64,000 nt of DNA from Topomyia yanbarensis. Lineage: Eukaryota > Arthropoda > Insecta > Diptera > Culicidae. Positions 1-10,870 of this stretch are shown one piece after another. How positions within the stretch are numbered: position 1 is the stretch's first letter; the number at the start of each line of letters is the position of its first letter. The stretch spans positions 299,967,934 to 300,031,933 of the forward strand of contig NC_080671.1 of NCBI RefSeq assembly GCF_030247195.1, written 5' to 3'. The notes beneath the pieces were generated by a model. That model saw only the letters and a program-made list of their open reading frames with translations. It did no database searches and had not been told where the DNA came from. The translations under genes and the position numbers were made by a program.

Positions 1-1017
1 CGTGTCGACGGGTAGAAGGGGGGATACTGACTTCTCGACCGAAATGTTGTGGTGCATCGAGCAGAAAACTAAGTCAAGGACCCGTCCGATTTGATTGGCG
101 TGTACATTAAACTGGTTAAGATTTAAAAAATCCATTCCCTCAATTAAGGCGGAACTTGTTGGCGGTAACTGGGCAGCATTTTTAACTTGGATTACGTTGT
201 CTTGCGATAACCAACTCAAGCGTGGTTGATTGTAATCTCCGCAAACCAAGACAGTGTCCTCAATTGATCCCTTGTCACAAAGCTCACGCACTGATGCAAT
301 GTGTGACTCAATCATACAGACATCTCTACTGTTGTCTGGAGGAATATATATTGCGCAAAGAAAAAGCTTACGTCCATTGATGAATGCCGATACGCAGACT
401 TGTTCCAAATTAGTCCCGTGGGTAATGTTCACACGTGAACTAGAATGTTGCTGAGCAACAGCGATCAGAACACCTCCGAAGGTGGATTTCGTACTGTTGG
501 TTTTGTTCCTATCGCAGCGGAATACATTATAGGAACTGCCGAAAAGTTGAAGAGACTCGATCCGATCATCAAGACCAGTTTCTGTCATAATAATGACATC
601 GAAATTGCAATCGCGTACAGCAAGAAACGCAGCATCAATTTTGGTTCGTAAGCCACGTACGTTCTGGTAATAAAGCCAGATACCGTTGAGGTGATCATGT
701 GAAACAGTGGGAGATTGTGTCTGCAAATGGGTAAACTCTTTCAACGTGTGTGTAGCATCAGACCTAGCTTCGGGAAGACATATACGCTCTATATTTTTAC
801 CTGACGAACCAGGGTTGGCACTAGTTTCCAAATGATTTCCCGAGCTTGTAGTTTGAGGCCCAGGTAGGTTGGCGTGCGTGAACTGCAACGGCTGTAATTG
901 CGAGGTTTCTCTCAATGTTATTGCAGTATCAATCCTAGCTTCGTGAAGACATATACTCTCGAATTTTTTACCTGGCCAACCAGGGTAGGCACTGGTTTCC
1001 TTTCCGGACAACTCCAT
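1..1017 (-). CDS. Non-LTR retrotransposon ORF2, endonuclease part (runs off window)
   Basis: An uninterrupted frame of about 339 codons starts at the ATG at 1017-1015 and leaves the window at base 1 without a stop. It carries an apurinic-type endonuclease domain of the kind that opens ORF2 of Jockey/CR1-type retrotransposons: YYQNVRGLRTK, then IIMTETGLDD with the expected Glu, then LCAIYIPPD, then VLVCGDYNQPRLSW with the Asp/Asn pair, then GRVLDLVF. The domain would nick target DNA to prime reverse transcription. The start lies 15 bases after the stop of the ORF1 piece on the same strand. The first ~115 residues are a linker holding two related copies of a ~57-residue segment (ICLHEAR and ICLPEAR). 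The reverse transcriptase would lie outside the window. The open frame suggests a fairly young copy. The clade assignment is inference. Confidence 0.85.
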   Translation of the reverse strand, partial: MELSGKETSAYPGWPGKKFESICLHEARIDTAITLRETSQLQPLQFTHANLPGPQTTSSGNHLETSANPGSSGKNIERICLPEARSDATHTLKEFTHLQTQSPTVSHDHLNGIWLYYQNVRGLRTKIDAAFLAVRDCNFDVIIMTETGLDDRIESLQLFGSSYNVFRCDRNKTNSTKSTFGGVLIAVAQQHSSSRVNITHGTNLEQVCVSAFINGRKLFLCAIYIPPDNSRDVCMIESHIASVRELCDKGSIEDTVLVCGDYNQPRLSWLSQDNVIQVKNAAQLPPTSSALIEGMDFLNLNQFNVHANQIGRVLDLVFCSMHHNISVEKSVSPLLPVDT

Positions 1018-1032
1018 TATTACAGGTAATTG

Positions 1033-1464
1033 CTACGAGTAATCAATCCTCGATCTAGCCAGCTTTAGGCGCCTTGAATAAAGCGGGCAATCCAAACTCC
1101 ACGCAGCGTGATTCTCGCTCATTTTCTCGGTGGCAGACTGTGCTGCTGCATTCATTCGAACACAGTTCACACACTTCGCGTTAGCGGCTTCGCAGTCTTT
1201 GGCTTTGTGGCCTTCCGCACATTTTGGGCAACATACTGGCTTGGAGCAGGCCTGTGCTTTGTGGCCATATTCAGAGCAATTGTAGCATCGGAAAACATCG
1301 ACGTCTTCGAAGATTCGGCAGCGGTCCCAGCCAATGTTGACACGTTGAAGTTTTAGCAAGCAGTTGTAGGTGTTGGACTTATGTACAGTGATGTACCGAT
1401 GGGAAAAATTCCATCTTCCCGGGTTTTTATTTTTGGGTTTTAACCGGGTTTTTTCCCAAATCAT
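1033..1464 (-). CDS. Retrotransposon ORF1 (gag-like) C-terminal piece with zinc knuckles
   Basis: This frame ends at the TAG at 1035-1033, just before ORF2. It has a C-x2-C-x4-H-x4-C knuckle (CYNCSEYGHKAQAC), a second knuckle (CCPKCAEGHKAKDC), and a CVNC ... HAAWSLDCPLY segment, the standard layout of ORF1 proteins of Jockey/I-type non-LTR elements, which coat the element RNA. Retrotransposon-like residues run from about YNCLLKLQRV to the end. The first ~25 codons fall in low-complexity sequence (1400-1500) and look unrelated, so the element is probably 5'-truncated near 1385 and the annotated start is arbitrary. Confidence 0.8.
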   Translation of the reverse strand: MIWEKTRLKPKNKNPGRWNFSHRYITVHKSNTYNCLLKLQRVNIGWDRCRIFEDVDVFRCYNCSEYGHKAQACSKPVCCPKCAEGHKAKDCEAANAKCVNCVRMNAAAQSATEKMSENHAAWSLDCPLYSRRLKLARSRIDYS

Positions 1465-1539
1465 TTTAACCCGGACGAAATATGGGTTTTTTTTTTCATT
1501 TTATCGAATGTATAATGTTCATTTAATGTTTTATCCTTT

Positions 1540-1637
1540 CGGAAGTCGCGCTAGTGCACGCTGCTCTGAAAATCTAGTGAATTCGTCTTAGGGCACCAGC
1601 GGCTGCTCATTCAGTGGGCCATAAGCGCGACTTCCGG
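1540..1637. repeat. Short repeat bounded by inverted CGGAAGTCGCGCT
   Basis: The ends are inverted copies of GGAAGTCGCGCT / AGCGCGACTTCC. The interior (CTGAAAATCTAG ... CGTCTTAGGGCACCAGCGG) recurs in the larger repeats near 22.56-22.64 kb and, reversed, near 42.26-42.35 kb. The class is unknown. Confidence 0.5.
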
Positions 1638-2179
1638 AGTGTTAAGCATTCTTCCATTTACATTTGAGAGACCGAAAATAAAAGTCGCAAGGATAAAACA
1701 TACTTTGTAGAATCCACTCCAGATATCTTAGCATGTAAAAATCGAATATAAACATCAAGCGTAAAAATCGGACCGGAAAATCCTTGAGCGTAACAATCGC
1801 TTAGAGTATTCTCACCCGAAAAAGTCGGCAAGGATGAACCTCCAGTATAATTTGCTCACAGGAAATTCCGTACAACGTTACATTCAAGATTAAAAGTTGG
1901 ATAAAAAAAGTCCTTTGTAAGAACCGGATATACTTTTTTACGGCTTTTATTCTGTAGGACGTAATCGAAAAGCTCCTGTCCGATTTTGAAACTTGAAGTT
2001 TAAATTCAATTTTCACATTCTAATATATTTATAACGAGTTTTACGAAGCATTTTCTGTTCCTGCGACTTTAATTTCGGTCCATTCCATATTCCAACTTGG
2101 AACAATAATCGTTGTTACTCTGACTAGTGAAAATTAGAATAATCGTGTGATGCCCAAACTACTTTTATTCTGCTAGTTA
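1638..2179. other. Intergenic, nothing recognised
   Basis: AT-rich sequence with several loosely similar pieces around 'aaaagtcg' and 'aaaaatcgga'. I see no coding frame with family features. Confidence 0.5.
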
Positions 2180-2459
2180 AACTGAAAGCCATTCGATGAA
2201 GAAAATAACAAAACAAATTTTTGTTTTACTAATTAGTTGAATTCAACAGAAAAATGAATAACGTAACTAATTTTTTTTCTTAATTTTGAGAGATTCTCAA
2301 ATAATAGTTATTGAAAATTATTATTGATTTTGATTCAAGACGCACATCATACGAAATGACAGCAAGTAGCTAAGATGCACACCTTACTGAAATACATCAA
2401 GGTAGCGACAGCAACTATGTTCATACACGCTGGGCATAACGGTTAAGCACGTAGGTGTC
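2180..2459 (+). repeat. Truncated family E element (first ~280 bp)
   Basis: From ACTGAAAGCCATTCGATGAAG to about GCACGTAGGT this repeats, in reverse orientation, the stretch 3450-3720 of the neighbouring full-length E element. The match is almost gap-free, so the two pieces form a large foldback. Similarity stops at about 2459. Confidence 0.75.
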
Positions 2460-2482
2460 TATAGCAACCCTTATAATTAGTA

Positions 2483-3720
2483 CACGGAAAACCGATTCAT
2501 CACAATTTCAACTAAAAAATTAGTTGAGTTTTTGGTTTCGTCTAGTTAATATTTGGGCGAACTAAATTTTTGTTGAAAACAATAATCCAACGTTGTTGGT
2601 TTGATGCTGTCAGTTTCAGTCTGGACACGAATGTTTCATCCTAGCACAAAACTTAAAAAGCTAAAGCACAAAACTTGAAAAGCTACATGAGCTAAAGCTT
2701 GAAACGCTTGTCTCAGCTTCTAACGCTTGTTTTAGTCCAGACACAATTGCATATGCCGTTACACTACCTTTTCAGCCAAGACACAAACGACTAGAATTCA
2801 ACTAATCTCATTGTTGAATTAAACTGCTTCATCGTAAAATACAACATAGGATATTTCAAACGTTTTGTTTCACCGACCGACGGATGAAAGGTATGGAATT
2901 AAATTGTTGAAAAATTCCGTATGTCAGTAATTCACACGTAAATATAATACAGAGTTATGTTTCTCATAATGTTATCTTTTTATAAACTGCAATCTTAAAT
3001 GAGACGAAATAGCTAAAGGTATTTAAGGATTGTTGGAAATTGATTGATTTGTATTTTAGAATAAAGGTATATTTTTTTCTATTTAGTCACAAACACTATC
3101 CAGCACTACAAAAAAAACTTCATACTTATTCCACATCTAGTTTGGAATCTCAAACGATGAAAAATAATTATCATATTACATATTACATTGGTTAATAATT
3201 GAAATGTTACTATATAATCGACTAAATCCGAAATAGAATGATTTTGACAATGTTCGACAATACTTTCAATTTTCAGTGCACATGTATTGAAAAAAATGTC
3301 AATAAAAATCATCCCTTTATTGAAATGTTTTTAAAGAAAAACTAGGTAAAACCAAAATGAGGTCAGTTGAATTTCTGTTTTTTTTGTGTACTGGTTCAGG
3401 TAGTTGCGTCCAGGATAAAACAAGCTTTCCAAGCTGAGACAACTACCTACGTGCTTAACCGTTATGCCCAGCGTGTATGAACATAGTTGCTGTCGCTACC
3501 TTGATGTATTTCAGTAAGGTGTGCATCTTAGCTACTTGCTGTCATTTCGTATGATGTGCGTCTTGAATCAAAATCAATAATAATTTTCAATAACTATTAT
3601 TTGAGAATCTCTCAAAATTAAGAGAAAATTTAGTTACGTTATTCATTTTTCTGTTGAATTCAACTAATTAGGAAAACAAAAATTTGTTTTGTTATTTTCT
3701 TCATCGAATGGCTTTCAGTG
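2483..3720 (-). mobile_element. Family E inverted-repeat element, TA-type, full length
   Basis: The ends are CACGGAAAACCGATTC and, inverted, GAATGGCTTTCAGTG, with TA before the left end. The same element in opposite orientation occupies 55206-56307, where TA flanks both sides. There is no transposase-like frame, so this is a non-autonomous, Tc1/mariner-style TIR element of about 1.2 kb. It abuts the family F element at 3721. Orientation is given relative to the 55-kb copy. Confidence 0.7.
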
Positions 3721-6000
3721 TTATTACGAGTTTTTCGTGAAAACCACGAAACAACTTTCGTTGGCTTACTACGAAATGGCTTCATTAGGCAAACGAATTG
3801 TTCGCTGGTATATACGAAAGTCTTTATAATATTTACGAGCACCATTCGTCAAACCGTCAACGTCAAAGGAGCTTCAATAGAGGTAGAATATGGAGTCATT
3901 GTCGCTATACATCAGATAATTGGTGATCGTCACGACGGTATCGGTCTGCCTATTTAGTAGCCGTATCCGTGTCCGCCGGATTCAGGAAGATTTCCTGAAC
4001 CTCTTTCGCTTCCATTTGATCCAGAATTCAGAGCAGTACGGATTCAGTTGAGCCATCGCGAACTGCTCGTTGGTTTTGTACGAATAAGTTTTTAGTTTTT
4101 CTCTGCAGGAGCAATGTCAAAATAATATGCTATTAAATACGAAAAATTCTCTTAGATGAACGAAATGAATTCGTGCGACCAACGAGATTGTTCGTAATAT
4201 ACACACACACATTTATTAAAATAAACAAAACAGTTCGTTTCATTCACGAAAAATAATGTCGTTTTCAACCACGTCATTCGTGCAATGTACACTAAATAAG
4301 TAAAATTTACGAAAACCTTCGTTCATCAAGCGGCCATTTCTACATACCACAATAAAATCGATTTTGCCGGATCTATTTCTTTAATTAAAAAAAATCGGTG
4401 TTGTCAAACATCGATCCCAAAAGATCGAATGAAAAAATAAGACGATAATAAATACGAACACTTTTCTAAGATGAACGAAAAGAATTCGTGCGACCAACGA
4501 AATCGTTCGTAATATACATAAATATTTATTAAAATAAACGAAACATTTCGTTTCATTCACGAAAAATGATGTTGTTATCAACGATAACATTCGTGCACTG
4601 TACACTAAATAAGTTAAATTTACGAAAACTTTCGTGCATAAAGTGACCATTTATTCACACCACAATCTTTCTAGTCCTTAACAATGATGAGCAGGTTGAA
4701 ATAGAATCGAATTTGCCAGATCGATCCCTTTAATTAAAAGATCGAATGCGGCCAATGAAATGGTTTGTAATATACATGAACGTTTATTAAAATAAACGAA
4801 ACATTTCGTTTCATCCAGGAAAAATAATGTCGTTATCAACGATTACATTCGTGCAATGTAAACTAAGTAAGTAAAATTTACGAAAACTTTCGTTCATCGA
4901 CCGGTCATTTCTTCGTACCACGATAAAATCGATTTGACCACATCGCTTTCTTTAAATTAAAAAAAATCGATGTTATCAAACATCGATCCCAAAAGATCGA
5001 CTGAAAACAATAATAGGCTAATAAATACGAAAACCTTTCTAAGATAAACGAAATAAATTCGTGCGAGCAACAAAATCGTTCATCATATACATAGACATTA
5101 AAGAAAACAAACGAATCATTTCGTTTCGTTCACGAAAAATAATGTCGTTAACAATGCTGCAATGAACACTAGATATGCAAAATTTACGAAAACTTTTGTT
5201 CATCATGCGACCATTAGTTCACACCACAATCTTTCTAGTCCTTAATAGAGGTGAGCAGGTTGAAATAAAATCGATTTTTCCAGATCGATCCTTTTAGTTA
5301 TTTAAAAAATCGCCGTTGTTAAACATCGATCTTAACTTATGGATTGAAAAATTAATATGCTAATAAATACGAAAACTTTCCTAAGATGAACGAAATAAAT
5401 TCGTGTGAGCAATAATCGTAATATACGTAAACGTTTATTAAAATAAACAAAACATTTAATTTTATTCACGAAAAATAATGTCATTATCAACGATAACATT
5501 CGTGCAATGTAAACTAAATAAGTAAAATTTACGAAAGCTTTCGTTCATCAACCGGCCGTTTCTTCGTACCACAATAAAATCGATTTGGCCACATCGATTT
5601 TTTTAAATAAAAAAATCGATGTTGTTAAACATCGATCCCAAAAGATCGACTGAAAACAACAACAGGCTAATAAATACGCAAAGTTTTCTAAGATGAACGA
5701 AATAAATTCGTGCGAGCAATGAAATCGTTCGTAATATACACAAACGTTTATTCAAATAAACAAATCATTTCGTTTAATTCACGAAAAATAAAGTCGTTAT
5801 CAACGATAACATTCGTGCAGTGTACATTAAATGTGTAAAATTTACGAAAGCTTACGTTCAGCAAGCGGCTATTCTTGTTCATGAAATGAACGAAACCTAC
5901 TATTTACAATGCACGAAAAGACTTCGTTGCAGAAAACGACGAATGAATTCGTGCATTGCATGCTCGATTTCGTTATATTTAAGAATTTATATTATCAGTG
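3721..6000 (+). mobile_element. Family F element with internal tandem units (5'-truncated)
   Basis: Matches the complete copy at 60507-62202. The right end, ATTTATATTATCAGTG, is the same terminal inverted repeat. About 125 bp of the left end are missing, replaced by the E element. The interior is six diverged tandem units of about 260-325 bp, each with 'cgtaatatac', a near-palindrome around AAACGAAACATTTCGTTT, a CGAAAACTTTCGTTCATC block and a run through 'aaaatcgat'. Nothing coding is seen. Confidence 0.65.
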
Positions 6001-6615
6001 AAGGCAAAAGAATTCAAACTAAGGTAATCTGATATGATTTTTCAGATGAAGAACTAAGGAACTCTCATGTTTTCCCCAGAAAATGCAGGGAGTGCTTTCC
6101 ATGCTCTATCGAATGGAGAGCATCCTTGGAACTGTAACGATGTGGACATGGTCGTTGATGAGTAAATATAAAACCATCAGTTTTGTGGGGAGAATGTATG
6201 CAGCACGTCATCTCTTCTGATCACCCTCACCACTACTGTCTATTTGTTTATTTGTTGTACCGTCACCAACAGATCCCTTGGCCCCAATGATGGTTACGTA
6301 TATAGGGTCACTTTTGTACGGTAATATGATATTGTGAGTTTGTCGTTCGAATAATTACAACACTGGAGATGTAAAATAATCCTTATTCGTAACTCACAAA
6401 AATATTTTAATTGATTATGTGCTTCCAGTTGCATCTCGGAGTGCCGAAAATTTTTCAGTACCACAATACAATTTCGGTTTTTTAATAGTTCGATTTTTTT
6501 TTGGTAAATCATGCATCAGTTGAAAAATTAGTACCTTTTAGAAGGCATTCCGAATCATGAACACGGTCATCTATAATTTCAGTGGAAAATGTCATCGTGT
6601 GGCATCTCTCCCTTA
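6001..6615. other. Intergenic, nothing recognised
   Basis: No gene or repeat identified, apart from a stray GGCATCTCTCCC motif at 6601-6612 matching the ends of the next element. Confidence 0.5.
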
Positions 6616-7156
6616 CAATGGGGAGAGATGCCGCATCAAAATTGCGGGTGTGAGCCGCACTCGACGGCGAAGGATGCGTAGCTGAAATGGATATTTTTCA
6701 CAGCGGAATGGCATTAAATAAACATTTGCGTCATGTATAGGTTTCTAAAAAGGTAGATCCACAAACCAGCAGACTTAGCACCACAACATATAGGATTATG
6801 AGTCAATTTATCTATATATTTAAACAGGCAATATGTATTTAAGTATTGGTTCTTTCGGTTTATTATTTAAAGTTTCAGGCATTAACTTTCGTGAACGCAT
6901 TGATTTGTATTGGTGCCGATTTTGGGATAAAAACGAAAATTTCGGCGAATTAATGCTATGCTCTTATTCAAAATGAAGCTTTCATGAATGAACCTAAGTG
7001 ATGATTTATAGGTGTAATGAAGCTTCTTGAAACATAGCGGAAGACACCTCATCACGAAAACAACAACGAGAGCTAACAATAATTTTGTTCACCACTTTTT
7101 AGTATGGGACCACGGTGCAGCGTCTCACCCGCACATGCGGCATCTCTCCCTAATTG
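6616..7156. mobile_element. 541-bp MITE with GGAGAGATGCCGCAT inverted ends
   Basis: The left end begins CAATGGGGAGAGATGCCGCA and the right end, inverted, is GCGGCATCTCTCCCTAATTG. Similarity continues inward for about 40 bp (GCGGGTG). No coding frame is seen. Related single ends occur at 6601 and 9602. Class uncertain. Confidence 0.6.
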
Positions 7157-7193
7157 ACCTTTGTTTCTAAAAATGTTCGTGGAACTTTGATGA

Positions 7194-9495
7194 TTTTTGC
7201 CTTTCTCATATAGAAAGGTTATGCAATCACTCTGAAAAACGTCAAACTAATCCCGGCCTGGAGGGCCGAGTGTCATATCCCATTCGACTCAGTTCGTCGA
7301 GATCGGAAAAAGTCTGTAAGTGTGTGTGTATGTATGTATGTGTGTGTATGTGTGTGTGTATGTGTGTGTGTATGTATGTGCGTATGTGTCAAATAATGTC
7401 ACTCATTTTTCTCAGAGATGGCTGAACCGATTTGCCCAAACTTAGTCTCAAATGAAAGGTGCAACCTTCCCATCGGCTGCTATTGAATTTTGGATCGATC
7501 GGAATTCTGGTTCCGGAATTACGGGTTTCAGAGTGCGGCCACACAGAAATTTCTCATATAAACTATAGGAAAAATTAAAAATAGAATTTTTATTTTTGAT
7601 GCTAAATGTGTTCAAGGTGCATGAAACGTCGAGATTTGATGCAAACTCGAAAAAAAAATTTGACTACGATTCACTTTTTTGGATTTTGGCACATTTTTGC
7701 CTTTCTCATATAGAAAGGTTATGCAATCACTCTGAAAAACGTCAACCTAATCCCGGCCAAATTTTTTTTTCGACTCGTTTAGGGTTTCTTGATTTTAACA
7801 GGGGCGTAGTTGATGGTTTACGGAGAGGGGTTACACCCCCCCCCCTCTACTGTTCGCGCCCCTCCTTTAAAAATCTCCTTAAATCACCCCTCAGACCACC
7901 ACCCCATCCAGCCCTCATACCCCTCCCTTTCAACCCCATCATCTTTAAACCACCACTGTATCACAAAGCATACCAATAGGGCTCTTGCTACACACACAGT
8001 CAAAGCATCTGTTGGGCACACATTGCATGTTGATGTTCCATGCAGCAAGTTAATAGTTCGAGCAAAATGATATTCTTCTCAACAATAAGTCCACCCAGTT
8101 TCATAATAATAATCTGGTATTATATGCCAATAAACACAAAGGATTATTTGAAGATTTTCACATATAAACCCGTGTTTAGAACGTGTGTAGTTAATGGTTG
8201 CAAAAAGGACGATCGTGATGAGGAAGTATGGTTTCGATTTCCGCAGGCGAATAATTGTCCAGAACAGCTCGGTTCAATCATACGGAAATGTACAATACTA
8301 AATGCACTGAAGTAGACCGACTTGGTATCAAATCAAATTTTCCAAACCCAAGCATGTAAACGTAAGAAATATTTGGTGTGCTCCTGTGGAATCTACTGAC
8401 ACTCACTTCAGATATCATATTTGTTCACCTAATAAAAATAAAACTTATATTTTTTACAAATTACATTTTACAAATGTGTATTGAAATAGCACAAAATTTC
8501 ACCCTAATATTTATGATAAGAAAGCCAAATTCAACATGTTTAAAACTTGCATCAGGGGGTGGGAGGACGGTTAAAGAGTTTCAGCATGAAAAGTACACCT
8601 TTTTGCGATTTTTCTAGAAATCTAGTTGAAGCGAATCGATCAAAATTTTTGAAAAAGTATCTCGAAAACTCAACGTAGGGGTCAGGTATTTTTTACATAG
8701 AATGTGTATGCAAAGTTTGAAAAAAATCGCGAAATGTGTTTTCTCTATACTGAAATCCTTACCACCCTTAATTTGTATATGCCTTAAAAAGTTTCAAGTC
8801 TAGAAGCTTTTTGTATGCATAAACTCTCGATGCACAAGATATTTCACAAATTTGAAATAAGAAATATTTTTGGGCGAAAATCTTTTGGAATGATTGTTGT
8901 TTCCATGGGTATGAAGCATAACTTTGACAATGCTTTATTTATTTTGTACGCGTATCTGGTTCAAACGATAGAAAACATTATGTTACGCAATGAATGTTTA
9001 ATTGTGATTTCTATAATACATTACATTTTCTCATATTTGCTCTAAATATTGTGAATTAATTATTTAAAAAAAAAATAAATCTATCCGCTCCATATACATT
9101 GTATGCAATTGTCATTTTTGCCTGCCCAACGGCTCACCAATACATATGCGCTCTGCAAGCGCCCTATTAAAGCTGGGGAGTCGTTCGTTCATGGGACTTT
9201 CGCCCTCTTCACATACCCAGCCCCGCATGACAAAATGAGTTAGCAAGCAGATAACATTGATCTAATGCTGATTAGGCTAATGGAGTATGATATTTTTTTG
9301 TTTCAAGTGTTTCACCGTCGACACGTAGCTCATCAAGTTCGTGGCTGGCATGCCATTGTGTATAAGTGCAAAGTGTACTAAGAATGTAATGGACATTTCC
9401 ACAATTATGTTGAACATAAAAAGCCTCCGTGCCATAGTTTAGAGAAATGAGAAAGGCACAATTGCACCGCTAGGTGGATTAAAACAGGTTTTTTC
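7194..9495 (+). mobile_element. Family L repeat (TTTTGCCTTTCTCAT...), interrupted copy
   Basis: A head (TTTTTGCCTTTCTCATATAG, then CCTGGAGGGCCGAGTGTC and a GT/GTAT microsatellite at 7318-7390) is followed 500 bp later by a second head at 7693. The tail ATGAGAAAGGCACAATTGCA ... GGTGGATTAAAACAGG lies at 9448-9495. The copy at 40104-40898 has the same two heads and tail in about 790 bp. The extra ~1.4 kb here (from about 7799, opening CAGGGGCGTAG and a C-run at 7827-7837) is therefore inserted DNA. Confidence 0.65.
8165..8312 (+). pseudogene. THAP-type zinc finger relic
   Basis: The frame reads CVVNGCKKDDRDEEVWFRFP. A C-x4-C pair near the N-terminus followed by a hydrophobic stretch and FRFP is the signature of the first half of a THAP DNA-binding domain. 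THAP domains occur in P-element-type transposases and in host proteins. The frame stops at 8313 before the second zinc pair, so this is a fragment. It lies inside the insertion in the family L copy, which favours a transposon origin. Confidence 0.45.
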
Positions 9496-10550
9496 ATGAC
9501 AATAACCATTTCAGTGTATTTAGGATACTTGTCGCAATTGATAAAAATGTTTTCATCAAATATTGTATGGTTTACTTTGATGCAGGATTGATTTTTAGAA
9601 ATGTGCGGCATGTCTCCCGAAATTACCCTATTATTTCATCACGAAACATCAATTGTTTGAGTGTAGATCTATATGGAATGCTTTTGTTGCCGAAAAAGGA
9701 TTCTTCGTTCCGTGTATTCCGATCAACGGTTGAATAGAATACACATCGTAGGACCTAGCCACCAGTTGAAACATTGTTTCTCTCGTTAACCCGTCGACAA
9801 ACCGGTGTTTTCAGAAAGCTATGTTTTCAGCATTCATCAAGTTTTTCATTTGCGTTTCTAACGTAGCGTATATTCGGGAAAAAAAATCGGGCGATCAGAC
9901 ATTCAAAAAGTCCTAATAGGACCTTTTTGCGTACAATTCTCAGTACTCTCTAACCACAACGATGTGGGAGACCACCCACTGCTGTTTGCGCCGTATCTCG
10001 TTTCGTCTGACTCTTAATTGCAGTGTCGATAACCAATTCAGTTTAAACCTTGTATGCTTCCACCGGAGGAATTTCCTGTTTTGATTCGATTGTTTCGGAT
10101 ATAGTGGACGCATAGCTGCTCGAATCAATTGGAACACTAATTGAGGTCGAGTACAATGATAAATCCAACGCGCTTGGCCGCGGTGGTGGAGTAGTTATGA
10201 TCATATTGAAATTATTAATGCAGTATGATAGATCGGTTATCAACGTGAAGACAACTCTATGGCATACCGTGGGAGTTGAAGTCTTCTTGAACCAGCTGAG
10301 GTGCGATGTATAGGGGAACAATGTCTGCTTTTGATTCGGACTTGACAACCGACAACTTCAATATCTGGTGCCGAGGATTAACTTGGCCCTGGTGAATAAT
10401 ATTAAAATTGCGGAAGATCTACGTCGGAGTTAACCAAATACTTCGTATTAAACCTGATAAGTCGTGGGAATGAAATATAGGGACATTTGGGGTTTTTGAT
10501 GTCCCATGAGAAAATTCTTGTTTTGTAATAACACCCATCAAAGGGCACTC
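9496..10550. other. Intergenic with possible retrotransposon debris
   Basis: The minus strand from about 10348 to 10043 is open (101 codons, Ser/Pro/Thr-rich). It may be the continuation of the ORF1 relic that follows, but I see no defining motif. Confidence 0.35.
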
Positions 10551-10870
10551 TCAGGCCAGCTTAGGAGAGGAAATGATTTTCTTTTTCCGAAAATTTATAC
10601 GCACATTAGAACGTGTTGCCTCAATTAGATTGCCAGACTCTCGCTCTTTAATGGACAAGGGAGTGTATAAAATAGTCGTGGTCTTTACGTTTTTACATTG
10701 AATAGCTGTATAGCCCAATTGTTCGCAATGACGGCATGCTCTGATGCCCAAAACGGCGAACAGGTAGACGAGCCCCGTTCAAAAGAACAAAGTTTGGAAG
10801 AGTAGACCCGGGAAAGGCTCGACATGTGACAGATTGAAAATATATATACTCCTCGATTTATGCTGAACGC
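10551..10870 (-). pseudogene. Non-LTR ORF1 relic with degenerate CCHC knuckle
   Basis: Across two frames the minus strand reads LPNFVLLNGARLPVRRFG, then IRACRHCEQLGYTAIQCKN. This is the pre-knuckle strand and first zinc knuckle of a retrotransposon ORF1, with Tyr where the zinc-binding His should be. A one-base shift between the two pieces and stops around them show that it is dead. It differs clearly from the ORF1 at 1033-1464, so a second family is represented. Confidence 0.5.

Noticed and set aside
10043..10348. 101-codon minus-strand frame as a gene
   Set aside because: No motif; it lies beside a dead retrotransposon ORF1 and may be its debris.
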